From Brachionus manjavacas (Eukaryota > Rotifera > Eurotatoria > Ploima > Brachionidae), in the NCBI GenBank assembly GCA_019054805.1, contig JAHQIY010000009.1, positions 1,550,001 to 1,614,000 on the forward strand: DNA of 64,000 bases, read 5' to 3'. Both the position numbers and the translations under genes were made by a program. The notes under the pieces were generated by a model. That model was not told where the DNA came from. It made no database searches and was given only the letters and a program-made list of their open reading frames with translations. Position 1 is the stretch's first letter, and the number at the start of each line of letters is the position of its first letter. Below are positions 56,001 through 64,000 of the stretch, in pieces.

Positions 56001-57690
56001 TTTTAGTTAATATTACTTTTTTGAGATCATTTTTGATGTCCAAATATGAACAGTCATTAGGCGTTGTTTTCAAGCTTAAATTTAATTTGTACAAGCAGTC
56101 GTCCAATTTATCCATTATGCCAATTTTGGTCTCAAGGCTTTTCAAAGTTGACTTAAAATTATGAAGTAAATTTTGATTTTTTATATAATTTTAAATAAAT
56201 TTCTTAAAATAAGAAAAAAAATTAAAAAATTCTATTATTTAATTTTACTTGAAAGCAATAGCAGACAATTTAAGAAGCTCAATAATTGTAGTTACCAAAT
56301 AAATCTCTCTTTTGATGTAGAATATAGAGCCGCATGTCTCTTTGGACCAGGCGATTATTTCGGCAGTTGTTTTCGGCTTTTGCTTGCACCTAATACTCGG
56401 AACTTAAAAAACATTTGATTTTTTTCGTTTTTAAAAATTTATTTAATTACTTGATTTTATAATTTCAAGATTGTCACAGCTCAGACTACGATTAAGAGAA
56501 AAGAGTATACAAGGATGTTCTTTGTCCATAATGGGAAAAGTTTCAATTGTTTGAGTTTCATTAACCAAAGAGTCGATTAATAAATTATTGTAAATTATCA
56601 ATTGACAATTTGATTCTATCTTTGTTTCAATTTCGATCTTTCGCTTTAAATCTACTAGTCTAAAGTAATTAAAAATAATTTTTTGTCTCAATGACAATGC
56701 TTTTAGACTTTACTTTTCGTTTTTTTCAAATGGAAGCTCGATTATTTGACAGGTGTCCAAGTTCATGACATTGACAAATGTAAGATTATAGATGTAACTG
56801 GACATTTCGAAAAATTTATCAAAAGATAACATTAAATCATAATTGTTTTCCATTAAACCAGCCAACATTGGAACCAGTAATTCTTGTAATTTTCTTAAAT
56901 AGAACAAAATTACTCAAATTCAGTCAATGAAAAAATAACTTTTTGAATATTTTTTAATTTTAAAAAACAAATAAAAAATTTAAAATTGAATACATTTTTT
57001 AAATAATAATCTTAATTTTTTTTAAATTTTTCACTATTAAATTTTTGCTGGTAAAATTTTTTTATCTTACTTGGACAATTGGCAAGTTTCGGGCAGTCTA
57101 TCAGAATATTCAATTTGACCATCGATTTGATTTTGGACTCCGGAAATTAATCCCGTAGGTTTATCGCGAGTTATTTTTATCCTTGAATTATTTATTTTAA
57201 TTTTTTTGTAAAAAAGAATAAAATAATTACATAGTTTCTCTGTTGTGTCTTCCACCAATTGGCCTAAATGGAAGCATACCAGTGGCTACATGATAAAGAG
57301 TGACACCGGTACTCCACAGATCAATTCCAGCCCGGAATGTTCTATGAACATTAAGATATTTTAAGTTTAAAATTTTTTTTCTTTTTGTTCAATTAGTACA
57401 ACTTGCTCATCTTTGTCTATCAACTTGACCACATTTTCATGGTTTATTATCTGCAATAAGTCAAGTTCTCTTGAATGAATGGTGTTGGACCTGAGTCTAG
57501 CCTGATCATTGAAAACTTTAACTGCAAAATAATTTCCGGACTTCTGCAGAAAAAAGGAAATTTAAAAAGGAAATTTTTTCAGATTTACTTGACAAATGGC
57601 CTTGTAAACCAAAGAGCTGGCGCCAGCGCCGATCACATCGGTTCTTTTCCAAACAAAACTGTGGAAGCTGCTGGTATGGCCATCTACCAT
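53063..57690 (-). pseudogene. TBK1: TBK1/IKK-epsilon-like gene lacking the kinase core, unit 2
   Basis: Same exon order and same internal loss of the catalytic-loop region as 26,788-31,420; ATG at 57,690, stop at 53,063. It has NID instead of NVD in the last long exon, i.e. the form seen in both inverted 3' copies, and shorter homopolymers in two introns. Confidence 0.8.
55753..55932 (+). mobile_element. Possible psq-type transposase relic, unit 2
   Basis: Copy of 29,481-29,660 inside the large intron of the TBK1-like gene; same stops. Confidence 0.25.
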
Positions 57691-57734
57691 TTTTGTAAAA
57701 TAAGTCAAATTTATCTATCTTAAATAGAAATAGT

Positions 57735-58302
57735 CAACTTTGGTCAATTTGAACGAATCGATGCTTCTCTTGACTCCAAAATAAATAATATACTTGAGTT
57801 GATCATCATTAAAAGTAGTGATAGCTCGGACTCTTCCATACCAAAACAGCTCAATTTTTCACCAGTTACGCCAACACCTACACTTTCGTCTGGCGCTTCG
57901 AAAGCTGACTCATTCGACTCAAAAAATGTCCAGTGATAAAGATGATAATAACAATGGCAAATATACCAATTTAAATATTGATTGTTTGGTTAGTACGATC
58001 AGAGACTTTAAGCTGCAAGCTGCTGAGATAGAAAAAATACTTGATGACAACTCTTCTTTGTTGAAATAGTAAGAAAAAATTAAAAAGAATTTATTTAAAT
58101 TTTTAACTAAGCTTTTTGAATTCAATTTATAGTTTGCAAGAGCAGATTTTTACGAATCAAGTGAAAAATGGTCCTTCTGATTTAAAAAATTAGATGAATA
58201 TTTTTAGTTTTTGTTTTAAAATAAACTCAATCAAAATAAACAATTTTTGATCAAATCTAAGAAGCTAATGTACAATAGACTTCAAGAAGATGTTCCAAAT
58301 TT
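57735..58302 (+). pseudogene. Inverted TBK1 3' end, unit 2
   Basis: Counterpart of 31,465-32,030, with one extra A at about 57,926 that shifts the frame before MSSDKDDNNNG. Confidence 0.85.
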
Positions 58303-58748
58303 TTAGGCTCGGCCTGAGCCATTTATTGGAACGAGTTAATTCGGACCTAACTTGGGTGCCGGAATTCAACTGGTCTTTAATTTTGTCAGAAGGTGAAAAG
58401 CAGAGATTGTCATTTTTAAGAGTTATTTATCACAAGCCAAAATTTGCTTTACTTGATGAGTTTACCTCTTCGGTGGATCAACAGACTGAAGTTTTAATGT
58501 GTGAATATTTGTACAAAATAGAATGTAGTTTTATGAGTATAGCCCATCGAGATACTGTCAAAAAGTATCATCAAATTGAATTAAAATTTACCAATGACAA
58601 TAATTATGATATTATGCATGTTAATAAAATATGAACCTTTTTTTTTAAATATCAATAATTTGAATTTTTAACTTGATTTTTATTTCAATTAGGTTTTTAA
58701 ATTAAAATGTCGAAAGGAAAATTTCATTAATTAAAATCTTTATAGAAA
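58290..58748 (+). pseudogene. ABCD4 3'-end copy with chimeric start, unit 2
   Basis: Counterpart of 32,018-32,476; same 114-residue chimeric open frame ending at 58,634, then 3' flank cut by the transposon. Confidence 0.85.
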
Positions 58749-61700
58749 GAATCGTACCACATAAGTATGAAAATCTTGCCCCCTTATTACATTTTAAGCA
58801 TAATAGATTTCTTCATATTTTTTTTTTTATTTATAAAATAAAACTATTAAATTTTCAAACTATGCTTTAGATTTTGCTTAACTTTGATATTCACATATTT
58901 CGTCTGATATAAAAACATACATAGTAGTATTAGTAGTAGTACTAGTTTTATGTGACAAGTCTAAACCCTTGTAGAACAACACTAGTCATATTTTTTAGTT
59001 GGTCTTTGTATATATTAGTATTCTTGCTACGTGAGACGTAGATTTTATAAAGCTATATATCTGAGTGCTTTAAAATGACATAATATAACTTACAATTTTC
59101 TTCTCTAAACTTTAATTTATCATTTTTTGCTTTTTTAAACTCGAATTCGAGTATTTTAACTTTAGTGCTTGCATATTACAATATTTAATATCTTGACCTA
59201 TTCTTTGAAAACATATTTGACACTACTTTAAGCCATTTCTTTTTCATTAGCTTTTATTGAAATCACTATTGAAATGACCATTGAATATCAGCATAAGACG
59301 TATCTGCACCGAAAGCATTGTCCTAAATGTCTTAAAAGGCTAGATACATTCAAAAAAAGACATGTTGTGGCACTTTACAAGCAGGAAATTATCAATAAGC
59401 TAAACATGTCGAGAGAGAACGCTGAGCCTATTGGTACTGGAGATCTTGTTTGCTCACCATGCATAAATAAAACATACAAGCTTAAAACAAATGAAATGTA
59501 CAACTCAAACGAGACATTATTCGTTCGTGATGGTGCTGATGTATGTGAAGTTTTTAAGCCTTTATTTGATGATACTACAAATGAGAAAGAAAATGAGCCA
59601 AATAATCCTAATGATTTTGTCGTGAAAGATCAAGATAATCAAGTGATTGAACCAGATCCAGCAAGTCACAGTAGACATTCGATTAATATTCCGAGAACAG
59701 GCGCTTCTCATAAAAAATGTGTCATTTGTAATCGATTGAATCAATAGCAAAACCTTACATTGATATCAGACGAGGCCGTTTTCCATGCTTATGTTCATAC
59801 TGGTATTATAATACCGTTTAAGTGCCGGGCTTGTCCAGGACACTTTAATGAAATTAAGCTCTTTAAAGAAAGCGTTCTTCAGAAAATTACTTGTTATAAA
59901 GATACAACAGAGTTATCAAAAGTATCACTAGAGTCTTTTTTTCAAGCATTTCGTGAGTTTTGTAAAAGACAATCACTTTTCTCAAAATTGAAAGACCTGA
60001 CTACTATTACAGAAAAAATGTGTCTAAGTAATACTGGATTTACTAGAAATGAATATTTAGTAATACTTAATTGTATTAAATCTATGCGTAGTTCAAACGA
60101 AAGAAGTGTTTGTCAAGCTTTAGCAGTGTATCTCTTTTGGCTTAAAACTGGACTAGATCAAAAGACTATTTCAGCTCATTTCGACTCAATTGAACAACAA
60201 GATGTAAGTCGATATTGCCAACAAGTAAGAAAGGCACTAGCTGATGATTTTGTCCCACTAAATCTTGGTACCAACCATCTCAGTCGCGAAAAATGGTTAA
60301 TTGAGAATAATACAGTTGCTGAAAAGCTTCATACAACTGATAAAAATCAAATGGTTTTTATAGCTGATGGCACATATTGTTATTGCGAGAAAAGTAGTGA
60401 CAATTAACTTCAAAGATCAACTTATAGTGTACAAAAGAGACGTCATTTAGTAAAGCCCTTTGTAATTTGTTCATCAAATGGAAGAATAGTGGATATTTAT
60501 GGTCCATATCAAGCAAGTTTGAATGATGCAGAAATAATGAAAATAATTCTCAATAATGATAAAAATCTAATGAATTTGATTGAACCGAAAGATGTTCTTC
60601 TTTTAGATAGAGGATTTCGTGATTGCATCAGCTTCTTGAATGATAGACAAATCAGCACAAAAACACCTAGTATGACAAAAGCAAAAAATAAACAATCAAC
60701 ATTCGACGCAAATATGACAAGACATGTAACTAAGGGCCGCTGGGTAATAGAAGTCACAAATTCTTTTTGAAGCGCTCTTTTAAAGCACTTCGAGAGACAC
60801 AAAATCAAATGTTGAATCACATAATAGATGACTATCGAGTTGCAGGTTCTTTAGTTAATTTATTCTTCGAAAAGTTAACTTCAGATGAGAAGACGCTGAT
60901 ATGATTGTTTCTAAGTTGCAAGAAAGTTTAAATCAAATAAATGAACTGGAAAATATTGTCTCTGATTTAGAATTTACTATTGATAAGAAGAGTAAATTCG
61001 TTAAAATCGATATTTTAAAAGTAGATGATTTCCCAAAGCTCTCAGAAGATCAACTTAAATTGATTGCGCTAGGTACTTTTGGATTAAGAATGTGTATTAG
61101 CTATTTAAATGAGGCATTAAGTGATGGCGAATTTGAGATTCAAATAAATGATTTTGTCATAAGCCAAATGGACAGCAAGATAGTATCTACAAGAATTCAA
61201 TCAAGACACACTAATTCAACAAAGTATAAAACTTACATAAGATATAATATCGTTAAAGATGGAAGTTGGAAAATTACTGACTCATTTTGTGACTGTTTAT
61301 CAGACATGAGAAAATCTGGATGTGTCCACTCTTTAAGTATAATTTACTATCTAAGTTATGGTCGATACCTTGATGAGTTGCCTCGACAAACAGTTAATCT
61401 AAGGACGATTTTTCGTCATTATGATGAGTCACATAAAGATTCCGAATCAAGCGGAGTACAAAAGAAAAAATCTGGTCAGAAGCAAACTCGCAGAAACCAA
61501 ATGCTAAAAATCGGCGTATTGATTCAGACAAACCTGAGGATCAAAAGACTGGTAATTTTGAATCCATGTGTAAAAAGTCAAACGAAGAGGTTTCTTTTGA
61601 AACAATTATTCACCAAGAAAAAAATCAGATAATGTTTACAATTACATGAAAAATAATTAAAATGAAGAAATTGTTTTAGATGAATTTGCTATGCGAATTC

Positions 61701-62810
61701 CAAGATGGGGACCTCACTTTTTAACAAATATATGTCGAATCTGTTAAAAATTGAAATCAGAGACACATGCACTATTGACTATTTTTTGTTGTGTTTTTGG
61801 ACCATGACTAAACTCTCAGAATTTTTTCAAAGACATCAAAAAACACTGCAAGTAGAAAAAATACTAGCTAAAATTATAGAACTTGCAAATGATGCTCTAA
61901 TGGATGAAGCAAGAATTGTATGCATTTATGACTTATGTAGACTGAGGCCGTCGCATAAAAATGGTGTTCATATGATCTCAACATATGGCTCTGAATATGA
62001 ATATATAATATCTTAACTTAGAGAACTTCAATTCTATAAGAGTATTGAAAGCTGCTGTAATTGTGTGTTTAAAGAAGAATATCTTATCTCTGATTTATTC
62101 ATTTCAAAGCGTTTTAGCTCGCAAATAACTTTAAATTGCTTTGATGATCGAATATGTAGGAAATGTTTTTCAACGAAGAAACGTATGATTCAATTTGTAA
62201 ATGATCCTGCATTTATTTTTGTACAATCAGAGCCTGACTCAGATATTATTGAAATTACTGATTTACCATTAAAACTGATAATAAGTGAATATAATTTCAA
62301 TTTATTATGTGCCACGTTTAAAAGTGGTAATCATTTCAGAGGAATTTTTTTCATTAACAGGAAATTCTATTTAGTGGATGATATGGCACTCGGCTTTTTA
62401 ATCGAAGCTATGCCAAGATATTCAATTAATTCAGTTTTTTAAACCATCGCACTTAAAATAAAATAAAATTTTATATAAATCTACTACATTAAAATTTTTC
62501 TTTTCTTTTTTGACCAACTTTACATATTTAAATGTATCAGAAATAAATTTAGCAATGTTTAATTTTATATCTTGTATCTTGTTAAAATAACAAAAAATAT
62601 ACATAATTTAAGTTAAAATGAAAAGTTTTAAGTGATTTTTAGGTGATTTCCGTCTATGAACTTTCAAGCTTGATTACCAAAGGAGTTAACCAAAAAAAAT
62701 GCTTCTAATATTTAGAAGCCTTAATGGTCTATCTTTTTATTATCTCAATTTTTGTTAACTTTTATGGTAATATTCAGGGGCATGAAGCTTAAACTTATGT
62801 GGTAATAGTC
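58749..62810 (+). mobile_element. ISL2EU-type DNA transposon, unit 2
   Basis: Same insertion, same terminal inverted repeats and same flanks as 32,477-36,542, about 4 bp shorter overall. Confidence 0.8.
59274..62442 (+). pseudogene. Transposase with DDE, SWIM and cysteine-protease-like domains (more broken), unit 2
   Basis: Carries the same TAG, two TAA stops and the frameshift as the unit 1 copy, plus further damage: a T-run one base shorter at about 60,770 that ends the DDE frame just after the catalytic Glu (EVTNSF), an A-run one base shorter near 61,470, a C-to-A change and a G-run one base shorter near 61,660-61,710. The intact pieces are otherwise identical, including the CDCLSDMRKSGCVH SWIM finger and the C-terminal GNHFRGIFFINRKFYLVDDM block. 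Confidence 0.75.
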
Positions 62811-64000
62811 TTTTTAATTTTTTATTAATGAAAAATAAGAAAATCGATTAAAATTATCAAAATGCAATAATGTAGAAATTATGTATCTAAAAAAAAATTT
62901 TTACTTCCCTCTTTTAGGTTACCAAGACAACATACTAGATATAATATTAAAAAATACCTTAATAGAGATAATCGTAGTTTACACAGATTATAAATATTGC
63001 CGTTCTTCAAAACAAAAATTATGATTACATTCTTTATGAAAAAATAATTTTGAATGTATTATTATGTTATCAAACTCTATAAAATTTTTTACTTTATTTT
63101 TCAATTTATTTTAAAAAAATTCAATGAAAAATTTCTGTTAGAACGTTTTTATTGAAAATTGTTAAAATAGTTTTTTCATCTAGATTTAATTTAAAAAAAA
63201 TGTCAACTTCAAGTTTGGAGGAAAAAAGGAAACATCCTAAATAGAATATGTTCGAAAGGAAATAAAGGCAACCTTAGAAAAAGATAACGAATTCAACTCA
63301 ACGAAAGAAAATCAGAGGCTAATGAAAATTCACAAGAAGGAGAAATAAAAGAAATATTAAGCAAAATAATTAAAATATTAAAGAATGAAATAAGAAAAGA
63401 AAAATCAGAACAAAAAGATCAATTAGAAAACAGTGAATTTATAAAGAAAAGATGTCAAAAAATCGAGCAAGAATGCGAGGAGAAAGAGAAAAATCCAGAA
63501 GAATTGAAAGAGAAGTTGAATGATATACAAAAGAAAATAGAAAGATTAAATAATAATTTAGAAAACGAAACAAAATTAAAAAATAAGATTCAAATAGAAT
63601 GCGTGGAGGAAGAGAAAAATGCAGAGGAATTATATGAGAAGTTGAATGATGCACAAAAGGAAATAGAAAGACTAAATAATGATTTAGAAAACGAAATAAA
63701 ATACAAAAATGACATTCAAATAGAATGGGAGGAGAAAGAGAAAAATATAGAAAGATTAAATAATAGAGCTAAACCATGAAAACTTAGAGATAAAAGTTGG
63801 TAAAAGTTTGATGAATTTATGAATTTAAAAGATTCGCTTGCTGATGGCATGTTAAAATTTGACAAAAAGAAGATGAAAAATCACTTCTTGATGATTTAAT
63901 GAGTCAAAACGATAGATATGACAGACAATCAATGTTTGAATTTATTCGTAAGGAAATAAATGATTTGAAGAATTTTATCAGAGTTTATGAATCATCATCT
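62811..64000 (+). pseudogene. Decayed coiled-coil gene copy, unit 2, cut by window end
   Basis: Counterpart of 36,543-37,731: ABCD4 3' flank, the MSTSSLEE start with its early stop, the diverged repeat part (63,504-63,779) and the beginning of the conserved C-terminal domain. One A fewer near 63,866 adds a frameshift relative to unit 1. Confidence 0.8.

Larger units (their letters stand above)
43173..64000 (+). repeat. Tandem segmental duplication, unit 2
   Basis: Near-identical to 16,877-37,731 in gene order, orientation and sequence; runs off the window end inside the decayed coiled-coil copy. Differences from unit 1 include many one-base homopolymer changes, a 5-bp deletion in the first ABCD4 intron (near 45,432), scattered substitutions, and a more diverged first kilobase. 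Confidence 0.95.

Noticed and set aside
1-64000. CRISPR array, bacterial operon or integrated prophage
   Set aside because: No evenly spaced repeats, no Shine-Dalgarno-led operons; genes have spliceosomal introns and metazoan families.

Overview
The window is animal (metazoan) nuclear DNA: very AT-rich, with short GT-AG introns (45 to about 100 nt in many genes) and single-copy metazoan genes (LAMTOR5, POLG2, TXNDC12, ABCD4, TBK1, an FG/RanBP2-zinc-finger nucleoporin, an SLC5 transporter). The compact AT-rich genes and the many decayed transposons fit a small invertebrate such as a monogonont rotifer. That placement is inference; no rRNA or mitochondrial marker is present.

Left part (1-16.8 kb): a DDE transposase fragment, a fold-back repeat, the 3' part of an SLC5 transporter gene (+), the 3' end of a LINE (-), an 11-bp all-purine minisatellite, a WD40 gene (-), a second LINE relic (-), a RanBP2-finger/FG nucleoporin-like gene (-), LAMTOR5 (+) with POLG2 (+) nested in its second intron, a single-pass membrane protein (-), and TXNDC12 (+, ER thioredoxin ending HEDL).

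From about 16.88 kb the window is dominated by a tandem segmental duplication with a period of about 26.3 kb: 16,877-37,731 is repeated almost base for base at 43,173-64,000. Each unit holds the last exon of TXNDC12, ABCD4 (+), a hairpin element, an RT scrap, a coiled-coil gene (-), an inverted scrap of the ABCD4 3' end, a TBK1/IKK-epsilon-like gene (-) that lacks the kinase catalytic core, an inverted TBK1 3' scrap, another ABCD4 3' scrap, a 4.07-kb DNA transposon, and a decayed second copy of the coiled-coil gene (+). The [ABCD4 3' end + coiled-coil gene] block therefore occurs in opposite orientations on either side of TBK1, and the transposon splits the right-hand arm. In unit 1 that arm is cut off at 38,060 by a LINE endonuclease/RT fragment. 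A tRNA-derived SINE-like element, an inverted pair of gene scraps and a LINE RT fragment follow, leading up to unit 2.

The most unusual items are: (i) the transposon, whose single transposase polyprotein joins a zinc-finger N-terminus, a DDE domain of the ISL2EU/Harbinger-related type, a SWIM zinc finger and a cysteine-protease-like C-terminus, broken only by three TAR stops and one frameshift; (ii) the TBK1-like gene with an in-frame loss of the catalytic loop; (iii) the nested inverted/tandem duplication with an orphan TXNDC12 terminal exon; (iv) POLG2 inside LAMTOR5. Many differences between the two units are homopolymer-length changes, so some frameshifts may be sequencing errors, and false duplication by assembly must be excluded.
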